Below, one piece after another: positions 8,771 to 17,214 of a stretch of DNA of 64,000 nt; position 1 is the stretch's first letter, and every line of letters starts with the position of its first letter. Below the pieces are notes generated by a model. The model was not told the DNA's origin and ran no database searches. It saw only the letters and a program-made list of their open reading frames with translations. Position numbers and translations under genes: made by a program. The stretch is from Streptomyces sp. S465 (GTDB lineage Bacteria; Actinomycetota; Actinomycetes; Streptomycetales; Streptomycetaceae). The stretch spans positions 4,396,001 through 4,460,000 of the forward strand of contig NZ_CP114036.1 in the NCBI RefSeq assembly GCF_026898115.1, written 5' to 3'.

Positions 8771-8806
8771 GGTTGCATCGATGTTCATCAATACAAGATT
8801 GCAACC
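8771..8806. promoter_or_regulatory. Candidate ArsR operator between arsI and arsR
   Basis: A perfect inverted repeat, GGTTGCA and TGCAACC separated by 22 bases, encloses an imperfect palindrome (ATCGAT, 4 bases, ATCAAT). ATCAA/TTGAT half-sites are typical for ArsR/SmtB regulators. The position between the divergent arsI and arsR starts fits an operator controlling both. Which of the two nested repeats is used is inferred, not shown. Confidence 0.5.
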
Positions 8807-8833
8807 TGGATCGAGAAACGTCAATATAGAAGA

Positions 8834-9235
8834 ATGTCGAAGCAAGAGATCGCGGTGCTGGGCCAGGACGGCGTCGACGGCTGCTGCCCAGGGCTGCTGA
8901 CCGCCCCCCTGGACGAGGCACAGTCCGTCGAGCTGGCGAAGGTGTTCAAGGCGCTGGGCGATCCGATCCGGCTGCGGCTGCTGTCGATGATCGCCTCACG
9001 GGCCGGGGGCGAGGTGTGCGTATGCGACCTGACCCCGGCCTTCGACCTGGCGCAGCCGACGATCTCCCATCATCTGAAGCTGCTGCGGCAGGCCGGGCTG
9101 ATCGACTGCGAGCGTCGGGGCACCTGGGTCTACTACTGGCTGCTGCCGGAGATGACAGACCGGCTTGCCGCGATCCTCACCCGCCCTGCCGGGCAGCCAC
9201 TGCCCCAGCGCCCCGAGACGCCGGTGGATGCCTGA
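8834..9235 (+). CDS. arsR: ArsR-family arsenite-responsive repressor
   Basis: 133 residues with a central winged helix (VFKALGDPIRLRLLSMI to AQPTISHHLKLLRQAGLIDC). Two thiol sites are visible: C17-C18 in the N-terminal arm and C62/C64 in EVCVCDL. An N-terminal Cys pair together with a Cys in the DNA-binding domain matches the arsenite site described for Corynebacterium glutamicum ArsR, while the CVCDL segment resembles the classic ELCVCDL box. It should leave DNA when As(III) binds. The stop codon overlaps the acr3 start (TGATG), so arsR, acr3 and arsC form one translationally coupled operon. Confidence 0.93.
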   Translation: MSKQEIAVLGQDGVDGCCPGLLTAPLDEAQSVELAKVFKALGDPIRLRLLSMIASRAGGEVCVCDLTPAFDLAQPTISHHLKLLRQAGLIDCERRGTWVYYWLLPEMTDRLAAILTRPAGQPLPQRPETPVDA

Positions 9236-10344
9236 TGACCACCGAAACCACCACCGCGCCGGTTGCCGGGCGCCTGTCGTTCGTGGACCGCTTCCTCGCG
9301 GTCTGGATCCTGCTGGCGATGGCCGCCGGCCTCGGCCTGGGGCGGCTCGTTCCCGGCCTGGGTGACGCCCTGGCGAAGGTGACCGTCACCGGCGTCTCCC
9401 TGCCCATCGCGCTGGGCCTGCTGGTGATGATGTACCCGGTCCTGGCCAAGGTGCGCTACGACCGCCTCGACACGGTCACCCGGGACCGGCGCCTGCTGGT
9501 CCCCTCGCTCGTGCTGAACTGGATCCTCGGGCCAGCGGTCATGTTCGCGCTCGCCTGGCTCCTCCTGCCGGACCTGCCGGAATACCGAACGGGCCTGATC
9601 ATCGTCGGCCTGGCCCGCTGTATCGCCATGGTCATCATCTGGAACGACCTGGCCTGCGGCGACCGCGAAGCAGCCGCCGTCCTCGTCGCCCTGAACTCCG
9701 TCTTCCAGGTGATCGCCTTCTCCGCGTTCGGCTGGTTCTACCTCACCGTGCTGCCCGGCTGGCTCGGCCTGGAACAGACCGACCTCGACGTCAGCGTGCG
9801 GGAGATCGCCCGCAGTGTGTTGATCTTCCTCGGCATCCCCCTGGTGGCCGGGTTCCTCACCCGACGCCTCGGCGAGAAGGCCAAGGGCCGAGACTGGTAC
9901 GAGACCACGCTCATCCCGAGGATCGGCCCCTTCGCGCTCTACGGGCTGCTGTTCACGATCGTCGTCCTGTTCGCCCTCCAAGGCGACGCGATCACCTCGC
10001 AGCCGATGGACGTGGCGCGGATCGCCCTGCCGCTGCTGGTCTACTTCGCCGTGATGTGGGCCGGGTCCATGGCCCTGGGCAAGGCCGTGGGCCTGGACTA
10101 TCCCCGCTCCACGACGCTGGCGTTCACCGCCGCCGGCAACAACTTCGAACTCGCCATCGCGGTCGCCATCGCCACCTTCGGCGCCTCCTCCGGGCAGGCC
10201 CTGGCCGGAGTTGTCGGCCCGCTCATCGAGGTCCCGGTCCTGATCGGCCTCGTGTACGTGGCCTTGGCCACCCGTCGCCACTTCCCCCAGCCCGCCACCA
10301 CGTCCGCCGAACACCCGCCCGCCCGAGGTTCCGCCCGTGTCTGA
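9235..10344 (+). CDS. acr3: Arsenite efflux transporter Acr3
   Basis: A 369-residue membrane protein of the Acr3 (bile/arsenite/riboflavin transporter) family with about ten transmembrane helices. The family's essential Cys is in GLARCIAMVIIWNDLACGD and the essential Glu in AAGNNFELAIAVAIATFG. It extrudes arsenite using the proton gradient. The ATG overlaps the arsR stop codon by one base. An N-terminal region after the start (residues 1-17) is cytoplasmic. This places the efflux pump directly after its sensor and before the reductase that makes its substrate. Confidence 0.94.
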   Translation: MTTETTTAPVAGRLSFVDRFLAVWILLAMAAGLGLGRLVPGLGDALAKVTVTGVSLPIALGLLVMMYPVLAKVRYDRLDTVTRDRRLLVPSLVLNWILGPAVMFALAWLLLPDLPEYRTGLIIVGLARCIAMVIIWNDLACGDREAAAVLVALNSVFQVIAFSAFGWFYLTVLPGWLGLEQTDLDVSVREIARSVLIFLGIPLVAGFLTRRLGEKAKGRDWYETTLIPRIGPFALYGLLFTIVVLFALQGDAITSQPMDVARIALPLLVYFAVMWAGSMALGKAVGLDYPRSTTLAFTAAGNNFELAIAVAIATFGASSGQALAGVVGPLIEVPVLIGLVYVALATRRHFPQPATTSAEHPPARGSARV

Positions 10345-10759
10345 CTCCCGAAAGCCATCCGTGCTGTTCGTCTGCGTCCACAACGCGGGCCGTTCCCAGA
10401 TGGCCGCCGCCTTCCTCACCCACCTCGCGGGCGACCACGTCGAAGTCCGCTCCGCCGGTTCGGCACCGGCCGAGCACGTCAACCCCGCCGTGGTGGAGGC
10501 GATGGCGGAAGTCGGCATCGACATCGCCGCGGAGATCCCGAAGGTGCTGACCGCCGAAGCCGTGCAAGCGTCCGACGTGGTCATCACCATGGGCTGCGGC
10601 GACGCCTGCCCGTACTTCCCCGGCAAGACCTACCTGGACTGGAAGCTCGACGATCCGGCCGGTCAGGGTGTCGCGGCGGTACGGCCGATCCGTGACGAGA
10701 TCCGGATCCGCGTGCAGAGCCTCGTCCGCGAACTCACTGCCCGCTCGCGAAAACCGTGA
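10337..10759 (+). CDS. arsC: Arsenate reductase, low-molecular-weight phosphatase fold
   Basis: 140 residues with a GTG start that overlaps the acr3 end by 8 bases. The phosphate-binding loop CVHNAGRS gives nucleophile C13 and R19. Further conserved residues are C87 and C91 in TMGCGDACPYFPG and the Asp-rich loop WKLDDP. Actinobacterial enzymes of this type reduce arsenate to arsenite using mycothiol and mycoredoxin, and this genome carries mshA and mshD in the same window. The product is exported by Acr3. No gene I can support lies between it and the next minus-strand gene at 10912. Confidence 0.92.
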   Translation: MSDSRKPSVLFVCVHNAGRSQMAAAFLTHLAGDHVEVRSAGSAPAEHVNPAVVEAMAEVGIDIAAEIPKVLTAEAVQASDVVITMGCGDACPYFPGKTYLDWKLDDPAGQGVAAVRPIRDEIRIRVQSLVRELTARSRKP

Positions 10760-10911
10760 CTGACCGAGGCGGACCATGCGATCGGGCACGCTGTCGCGGT
10801 GGAGGGCGCGCACCGCCGCTTCCTGTTTCGGCGAACCGATCACCGCGCCGCGACGCGACGGTACTTCGCGGTCCTGGGCAGCCAGGTGTCTCCCAGGGAC
10901 AGATGTGCCCT

Positions 10912-11328
10912 CTACGGTGTGTCCACGCACCAGGACGCCTCCAAGCCCGCGTGACACGCCTGGCGCCGGTCCTCTTCCTCGGTTCTCTTACCCACCACGT
11001 TCGCCCCCAGCATGACCACGAGCGTGAGGCCCACGACCGCGCCCTGGCCCCAGGCGATCCCCGACGCACCGCGCACGGCGGCCACCACCGCCGTACCGGC
11101 CGCGAGCACGGCCACCACAGCCGCCATCATGAGATAGGGACCGATCGGGTCCCCGACGTGCTGCGGATCCCAGGAAAAGTGGGAAGCGCACCACCCAAGG
11201 AAGATCAGCACAAGGGCAGCCAGCTCGGCGCCGACCAGAAGACACCCGCCACACCCGCCAGGGGTTCGCTCAGCCACCCGCCCAGGGCACCATGACCGCA
11301 CCGTCCCCGCATGAGTACCCGTACTCAT
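10912..11328 (-). CDS. Possible three-helix membrane protein, start uncertain
   Basis: An open frame of 138 codons with three well-formed hydrophobic segments: LLVGAELAALVLIFLGWC, YLMMAAVVAVLAAGTAVVAA and GQGAVVGLTLVVMLGANVV. The C terminus is hydrophilic with two Cys. The size and layout recall small Streptomyces membrane proteins of unknown function (DUF6234-like at best). The ATG at 11328 lies inside a perfect 20-bp inverted repeat, so a later start is likely: GTG at 11301, or close to the first helix. It may be the last gene of the minus-strand metal-related set. It could also be non-coding; the hydrophobic pattern is the main support. Confidence 0.45.
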   Translation of the reverse strand: MSTGTHAGTVRSWCPGRVAERTPGGCGGCLLVGAELAALVLIFLGWCASHFSWDPQHVGDPIGPYLMMAAVVAVLAAGTAVVAAVRGASGIAWGQGAVVGLTLVVMLGANVVGKRTEEEDRRQACHAGLEASWCVDTP

Positions 11329-11340
11329 GCGGGGACGGTG
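11299..11340. terminator. Perfect 20-bp inverted repeat after the DUF4396 gene
   Basis: CACCGTCCCCGCATGAGTAC is followed after two bases by its exact reverse complement. It begins 13 bases past the DUF4396 stop codon on the minus strand, the right place for an intrinsic terminator. It overlaps the first possible start of the next minus-strand frame. Confidence 0.75.
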
Positions 11341-11352
11341 ACGTGACGGGGG

Positions 11353-11841
11353 CTAGTGATAGGCGTGCACGACGGCGTGCCCCTTGCCTCTGCCGATCAT
11401 CCACCGGTTGACCGGAGTGGTCAGAACGAAGGCGAGAACGAGAGAGAAGGCAAGCGAGAGCCAGAAGAGGGCCTGGGACAGGCCGGCGTCCATGGCCCCG
11501 GGCACACCCACCATGACCACATTGTCGATCAGTTCCATCACCGCGATGGACACGGTGTCCGCGGCCAGCGCGACCTTGAGCGCCTGCCGGACGGGCAGGC
11601 CCGCGCGCAGCACACCGCGCATCGTCAACGCGTAGCCGAAGACGAAGGCCAGCGCGATCGCGAGAGGCACGGTGGCCGCGTTGTGCAGGCCGGCGGCGGT
11701 GCCGATGACCATGCCGAGGACTTCACCGATGGCGCATCCGGTCAGACAGTGGAGTGTGGCCCGCGCGGCCATACGCCAGGAAGTGCCTGGTGCGTGAGGG
11801 TCGTGATGCTCGCGCCGGTGCATGCGTGCGATGTGGCCCAT
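11353..11841 (-). CDS. DUF4396 membrane protein
   Basis: 162 residues with a His-rich N terminus (RMHRREHHDPHAPG) and four predicted membrane helices. The block ATLHCLTGCAIGEVLGMVIG is the hallmark of DUF4396, with the C-x(4)-C pair inside the first helix. Further helices include TVPLAIALAFVFGYALTM and FWLSLAFSLVLAFVLTTPV. DUF4396 proteins often sit with metal-resistance genes, and here the gene follows a His/Met-rich DUF305 lipoprotein, so handling of copper or a similar metal is plausible but not shown. It ends at a strong hairpin. Confidence 0.82.
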   Translation of the reverse strand: MGHIARMHRREHHDPHAPGTSWRMAARATLHCLTGCAIGEVLGMVIGTAAGLHNAATVPLAIALAFVFGYALTMRGVLRAGLPVRQALKVALAADTVSIAVMELIDNVVMVGVPGAMDAGLSQALFWLSLAFSLVLAFVLTTPVNRWMIGRGKGHAVVHAYH

Positions 11842-11926
11842 CGTCCGTTCCCCTTGTCGGATCAGGTCCAGGAGGGTCGGGGCAGCCCTACAGCCGCTGC
11901 CCCGACCCTCCCCGGGGGATGGCCCC

Positions 11927-12586
11927 CTACTGGTCGAGCTTGCCGAGCATCTTGTTCATCTCGGTGATCTCGGCCGACTGCGAGGTGATGATCGACTTCG
12001 CCAGCGTCGTGGCGGGACCGCTGGCACCCTTGGCCTGTTCGGTCTTCGCCATCTCGATGGCGCCCCGATGGTGGCTGATCATCATCTGGAGAAACGCCGT
12101 GTCGAAGGCGTCACCGGAGAGCTTCCTCAGCTTGCTCATGTCCGCCTCCGACATCATGCCGGGCATCGACGCGCCGGAGTGGTGGTCCATGCCTGGCATA
12201 CCGGCGTCCGGAACCTTCTCGCCCCAGGCCGTCAACCAGCCCGACATGGTCTTGATCTCCGGGCTCTGCGCCTTCTTGATCTTCGAGGCGAGGTTCTTCA
12301 CCTCCTGGGACTTCGCCCGTGACGGAGCCAACCCGGCCATCGTCACGGCCTGCCGGTGGTGCGAGATCATTTCCTGCGCGAAGGTCACGTCCTGCGCGTT
12401 GTGGCTGCCCTGCGGGGCGGAAGCGGTGGCCGAGGCGCCGGCGGACAGCTTTGCGCCCGTGTCGTGGCCGGAGTGCCCCGACGAGGAAGCAGCATCGTCA
12501 CTGCCGCAAGCGGCCAGCACCACCGCGGCGGTCGTGGCCGCGGCCAGCGCGGCAGTCCGACGAATGAGAGAACGGCGAGATGCCAT
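11927..12586 (-). CDS. DUF305 lipoprotein
   Basis: 219 residues from ATG 12586, with AAGGAG upstream. A twin-Arg-like, then hydrophobic leader ends in a lipobox (VVLAACGS), so it should be anchored to the outer face of the membrane. Two DUF305 units follow, each with the MISHHRQAV / MISHHRGAI signature on a helix. A Met/His-rich linker lies between them (MPGMDHHSGASMPGMMSE). These features suggest binding of a soft metal such as copper. It sits 85 bases upstream of the DUF4396 gene and downstream of the DUF6153 gene, probably in one transcript. Confidence 0.9.
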   Translation of the reverse strand: MASRRSLIRRTAALAAATTAAVVLAACGSDDAASSSGHSGHDTGAKLSAGASATASAPQGSHNAQDVTFAQEMISHHRQAVTMAGLAPSRAKSQEVKNLASKIKKAQSPEIKTMSGWLTAWGEKVPDAGMPGMDHHSGASMPGMMSEADMSKLRKLSGDAFDTAFLQMMISHHRGAIEMAKTEQAKGASGPATTLAKSIITSQSAEITEMNKMLGKLDQ

Positions 12587-12690
12587 GAGAAGGAGAGCTC
12601 CTTGCGTGCCCGCGCTCGCGCGCGGCAAGAACGGATGGTGAGGCAGGCCGGAACGCGGCTCCCCGCCGGCAGGGAGTCGCGCGGGTGCCT

Positions 12691-13134
12691 CTATATCCGC
12701 AGAAGCTGGAGCTCGGAGAGGCTCGGCGGAGCCCGGCCGTCGACCGACCGCGCGACGTGGTTGCCGAGGGCCGTCACGGAGGGTTCAGCGGGCACAGCCA
12801 GTGCCGGCAGCAGGGTGGGGGGCACGTAGGACGCGGCCGTGCCCTTGGCCGCACAAGTGCCGCCAAGGTGGTCCATGGCCATCCCGCCATCATCCGCAGC
12901 CGACACATGCGGACAGGCGCTGTCGCCCGCATCAGCGGACACGGCGTGCTGCCCGGCCTCACCCAGCGGCGCCGTCATGACGTGCTGCCCCGCTGACGGC
13001 ATCCCGGACGGTGAGAGCCCATGCATGGCCAGCACCCCGGCCACCACCGCCATCACCAGCAGCATCCAGCGAGCACGGCTCACCGCGGAGCGGGTGCGGG
13101 TGCGGGTACGGAGGCCGGATGTCACGGCACCCAT
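12691..13134 (-). CDS. DUF6153 family membrane protein
   Basis: 147 residues. An Arg-rich start is followed by one membrane helix (MLLVMAVVAGVLAMHGL), then a His/Cys/Met-containing extracytoplasmic part (residues about 45-95) and the conserved C terminus RAPPSLSELQLLRI, which is typical of the DUF6153 family. Function is unknown. Its place as first gene of a set with DUF305 and DUF4396 suggests a shared metal-related role at the cell surface. Confidence 0.78.
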   Translation of the reverse strand: MGAVTSGLRTRTRTRSAVSRARWMLLVMAVVAGVLAMHGLSPSGMPSAGQHVMTAPLGEAGQHAVSADAGDSACPHVSAADDGGMAMDHLGGTCAAKGTAASYVPPTLLPALAVPAEPSVTALGNHVARSVDGRAPPSLSELQLLRI

Positions 13135-13335
13135 GGTACGAACACCGGCCGCCGCACTCCCGCCGTAGGGTCGCCCATCAGGCTCGGCGTCCGCGCATCG
13201 CGGGTGTGCTGGACGGTTCGTCGCGGCAGCCGCCGCCAGGGTCCGGACCTCCGCGTTCGAGGTGCGGAGCCGGTCCTGCCGTCAACGCCCCCACGATCCA
13301 CGATCGCGGGGGCGTTCGGCCTGGTGAGGCACAGA

Positions 13336-13407
13336 GCCGACTGTCGGGTTCGAACCGACGACCTTCGCTTTACAAGAGCGGCGCTCTACCAGCTGAGCTA
13401 AGTCGGC
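13336..13407 (-). tRNA. tRNA-Thr (anticodon TGT)
   Basis: Read on the minus strand, GCCGACT pairs with AGTCGGC as a 7-bp acceptor stem. The D-arm is GCTC...GAGC, the anticodon loop is CTTGTAA and the T-arm holds GGTTCGAACC. The anticodon TGT reads ACA threonine codons. The outermost pair of the anticodon stem is a C-A mismatch. CCA is not encoded. Confidence 0.95.
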
Positions 13408-13585
13408 ATCCCCTGCAGTGTACCCATCTCCGGGGCATGATCCGTTCGAAAAATTCCCAGGTCTTGCCTAGAGACATGGCGGCCCTCACCGGTATAGCGT
13501 CACGCCAATCCACCTCGTGTGGACCAGACCACTGCCTTTACTCGGATCGTCCGGCACGTTCCTGCCGGTGAAGGGACAGATCACC

Positions 13586-14722
<1,137 letters not shown>

Positions 14723-14750
14723 GCCGGCCGCCCCGCCGACCGTACGTACC

Positions 14751-14793
14751 GACGGCGCCGTCCGTCCGCTCCCCGCGGACGGGCGGCGCCGTC
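14751..14793 (+). terminator. msiK terminator
   Basis: A long G+C-rich hairpin 28 bases past the msiK stop: GACGGCGCC-GTCCGTCCGC pairs with GCGGACGG-GC-GGCGCCGTC around a TCCC loop, with a small internal mismatch. Confidence 0.8.
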
Positions 14794-14809
14794 GCGTTGT
14801 GGAGTTGTG

Positions 14810-14906
14810 GCGGCGTTGTGCTGTTGCCGCGTTGGGCTGTTGCCGCGTTGGACTGTTTGCGGCGTTGAGTTGTTGCGGCGTTGAGTTGTTGCGGCGTTGA
14901 GTTGAT
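14810..14906 (+). repeat. Six tandem ~16-bp repeats
   Basis: Six copies of a 16-bp unit close to GCGGCGTTGAGTTGTT; the third copy has an extra T. The last three copies are nearly identical and the first three more diverged. The array fills the space between the msiK terminator and the next gene; 14907-15080 shows nothing else I can name. Confidence 0.85.
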
Positions 14907-15080
14907 TGTCGATAAATTCCCCGACATTTCGAGCATTTCACCTCCGAACGTCAACTCGCCGATCGCCAAGAGCGGCTTTCCGTCACCCGGCTTGGTGACT
15001 GAATGTCGCCAAATCGTCGCTCCTCGCTACGATCACCGCGTACCGCAGTCCCGTACCACCCACCCGCGAGGAACTACCCC

Positions 15081-15500
15081 GTGAACACCGCAGCCCGCCG
15101 CATCGGCAGAACGCTCGCCTTCGTCCTCCCCGTCGTGCTCGTCCTCTCCGGCACCCTCGCGGTCACCCGCGTCCCCTGGGCCTCGCCGAGCGCCGAGTCG
15201 CAGATCCTCACCGCCTCCTCCGACCGGGCGTCCACCCATGCCACCCACCGGGCCCCGCATGAGCTGCTGCGCGACCGGCTGCTCGCCGAGCTCCAGGAAA
15301 AGGACCCCGCCGTGGCGCTCACCCACCTCCAGGTCGCGACGTCCAGGCGGCCCTCGCTCGCCAAGCACTGCGCCTCCATCGCCCGCGCGCTCGGCCGCGC
15401 CGCGGTCGCCAAGTACGGCGGCGTGAGCCGCGCCCAGGCGTACGCCCGGCCCGTCTGCGACACCTCGTTCGCGTCCGGGGTCACCCAGGCGTACCGCTGA
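15081..15500 (+). CDS. Hypothetical exported or membrane-anchored protein
   Basis: 139 residues from a GTG at 15081 with GAGGAACT upstream. A single hydrophobic segment near the N terminus (TLAFVLPVVLVLSGTLAV) serves as signal peptide or anchor. The rest is a mostly helical domain rich in Arg and Ala with two Cys, one in AKHCASIARALGRAAVAKYG and one in RPVCDTSF, which could form a disulfide outside the cell. I do not recognise the family. It precedes the sugar nucleotidyltransferase gene by 139 bases. Confidence 0.7.
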   Translation: MNTAARRIGRTLAFVLPVVLVLSGTLAVTRVPWASPSAESQILTASSDRASTHATHRAPHELLRDRLLAELQEKDPAVALTHLQVATSRRPSLAKHCASIARALGRAAVAKYGGVSRAQAYARPVCDTSFASGVTQAYR

Positions 15501-15639
15501 CCCGTCCCCCGGCTCCCCCGGCGCCCGCCCCCGTGCCGCCGATGTCGCGCGGCTCCCGCCGTCCCCTTTTCCACCCGCTCCCGTTCTTCTCGCTCCGGCT
15601 CCGCCTACGGCGGTCCCCTGACCGCATATGGTGCGGTTC

Positions 15640-16440
15640 ATGAGCGATGACGACGAGCGCAGACCCGGGCACCCCCACCAGACCGCGCGCCCCACACAAG
15701 CCGTCGTCCTGGCCGGAGGCCAGGGCTCACGGCTGCGTCCGTACACCGACGACCGCCCCAAGCCGATGGTCGAGATCCCCGGCACCGGGACCCCGATCAT
15801 CGGCCATCAGCTGGCCTGGCTGGCCGCCGAGGGCGTCACCCACGCTGTGGTCTCCTGCGGCCACCTCGCCGCCGTCCTCCAGGACTGGCTCGAGACGGCG
15901 GAGTTGCCGCTGCGGGTGACGACGGTCGTCGAGAAGGAGCCGCTGGGGCGCGGCGGCGGCCTCAAGTTCGCCGCCGCCCGGCTCCCCGAGCCCGACCGGC
16001 CCTGGTACGCCACCAACGGCGACATCTGGACCCGCTTCTCGCTCCGCGACATGGCGGACTTCCACGACGAGCGCGGCGCCACCGCCACGCTCGCCCTCGC
16101 CCGGCCGCGCATTCCGTGGGGGGCGGTGGAGACCAATGAGTTCGGGCACGTCCTGGACTTCATCGAGTCGCCGCCCTCGCCGTATCTCATCAACGCGGGC
16201 GTCTACGTCTTCTCCGCCGCCTTCACCTCGCTCCTGCCCGACCGGGGCGACCACGAACGCACCACCTTCCCGCGCCTGGCACGCGAACGGCGGCTGGCGG
16301 GGTTCCCGCTGCCCCAGGGCGCGTACTGGCGGGCCATCGACACCGCGAAGGATCTGACCGAGGCCGCGAAGGAACTCGCCTCGGGCCCACCACCCCACGG
16401 CCACGGCCCCTTCGACACAGCACCGGTGCCACACGGCTGA
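15640..16440 (+). CDS. Sugar-phosphate nucleotidyltransferase family protein
   Basis: About 266 residues from MSDDDER (15640); an ATG at 15628 is also possible and neither has a strong ribosome site. The NTP-transferase signature is VLAGGQGSRLRPYTDDRPKP, followed by the Lys-containing KPMVEI. GRGGGLKFAA and TNGDIWTRF (the metal-binding Asp) are further landmarks, and INAGVYVFS is typical of the fold. The enzyme should join a sugar 1-phosphate to a nucleotide (NDP-sugar formation). It lacks the C-terminal left-handed beta helix of the longer family members. It is not in an obvious glycan gene cluster. Confidence 0.85.
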   Translation: MSDDDERRPGHPHQTARPTQAVVLAGGQGSRLRPYTDDRPKPMVEIPGTGTPIIGHQLAWLAAEGVTHAVVSCGHLAAVLQDWLETAELPLRVTTVVEKEPLGRGGGLKFAAARLPEPDRPWYATNGDIWTRFSLRDMADFHDERGATATLALARPRIPWGAVETNEFGHVLDFIESPPSPYLINAGVYVFSAAFTSLLPDRGDHERTTFPRLARERRLAGFPLPQGAYWRAIDTAKDLTEAAKELASGPPPHGHGPFDTAPVPHG

Positions 16441-17214
16441 GCCGACGGTCTGATCTATCGCTACGCGGTCCGGGCGAAGGTACGCCGGTACGGGGGCACG
16501 GCGGCACGGCGCTGCTGTACGCGGGAGACCGGGCGCGCGGCACCGAGCCGGTACGGGACCACAGGTGGCGCGGGACGCAGGCCCGTGGCACGGGGCACCC
16601 GAACCGGTACGGGACCACAAGGCGCGCGGGACGCAGGGCACCGGGCCGATGCGGGACCGCAGGCCGGTACGGGACACAAGGCCCGTGGCGCAGAACACCG
16701 GCCCGGTACGGGACACAGGCCAGTACGGCACACGAGGCGCATGCCGCGGGGCACCGAGCCGGTACAGGACCACAGGGCGCGGAACACAGAGCACCGAGCC
16801 GATGCGGGACCGCAGGCCAGTACGGGACACAAGGCCCGTGGCCCAGAACACCGGCCCGGTACGGGACACAGGCCAGTACGGCACACGAGGCGCATGCCGC
16901 GGGGCACCGAGCCGGTACAGGACCACAGGGCGCGGAACACAGAGCACCGGGCCGATGGCGCGGGGCACCGAGCCGGTGCGGGACCGCAGGGCGCGCGGCG
17001 CGAGGCGCCGCGAGGCCGCAAGAGGCGATGTGCGACGCGAGCTTGCTCACGGACAGGGGGGTGGGTCTGCCCTAAGACGCGGGCTCAGCCGCAAGCGCAA
17101 GCTGAGCCGGAAGGGCGCAGGCCCTGCCGAAAGCTCGGGCCCGGCCCAAGACGCAAAACCAGCCCAAGAAGGCAGGCCCAACCAGAACGCAGACTCGGCC
17201 GAAAGAACGCAGGC
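16441..17214. repeat. Long non-coding repeat region with a 153-bp tandem duplication
   Basis: 774 bases with no gene I can support. From about 16500 it consists of short variants of CACCGAGCCGGTACGGGACC and GGACACAAGGCCCGTGGC. Within it a 153-bp unit occurs twice in tandem (16646-16798 and 16799-16951) with very few differences. Because 153 is a multiple of three, several frames stay open through both copies, but the resulting peptides are plain repeats without codon bias. 17080-17214 is a second, Arg/Ala/Gln-codon-like low-complexity stretch around GCTCAGCCG. Confidence 0.85.

Noticed and set aside
10223..10957. Minus-strand frame of 244 codons around the arsC gene
   Set aside because: It is mostly antisense to arsC and has no hydrophobic or domain pattern.
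13336..13407. tRNA-Thr gene as attachment site for the integrase remnant
   Set aside because: It is over 30 kb from the integrase and no repeated tRNA 3' end is visible near 41-47 kb; the gpmA 3' end fits better.
16500..17000. Possible CRISPR-like array
   Set aside because: Repeats are contiguous and of mixed length, without unique spacers between conserved units, and no cas genes are nearby.
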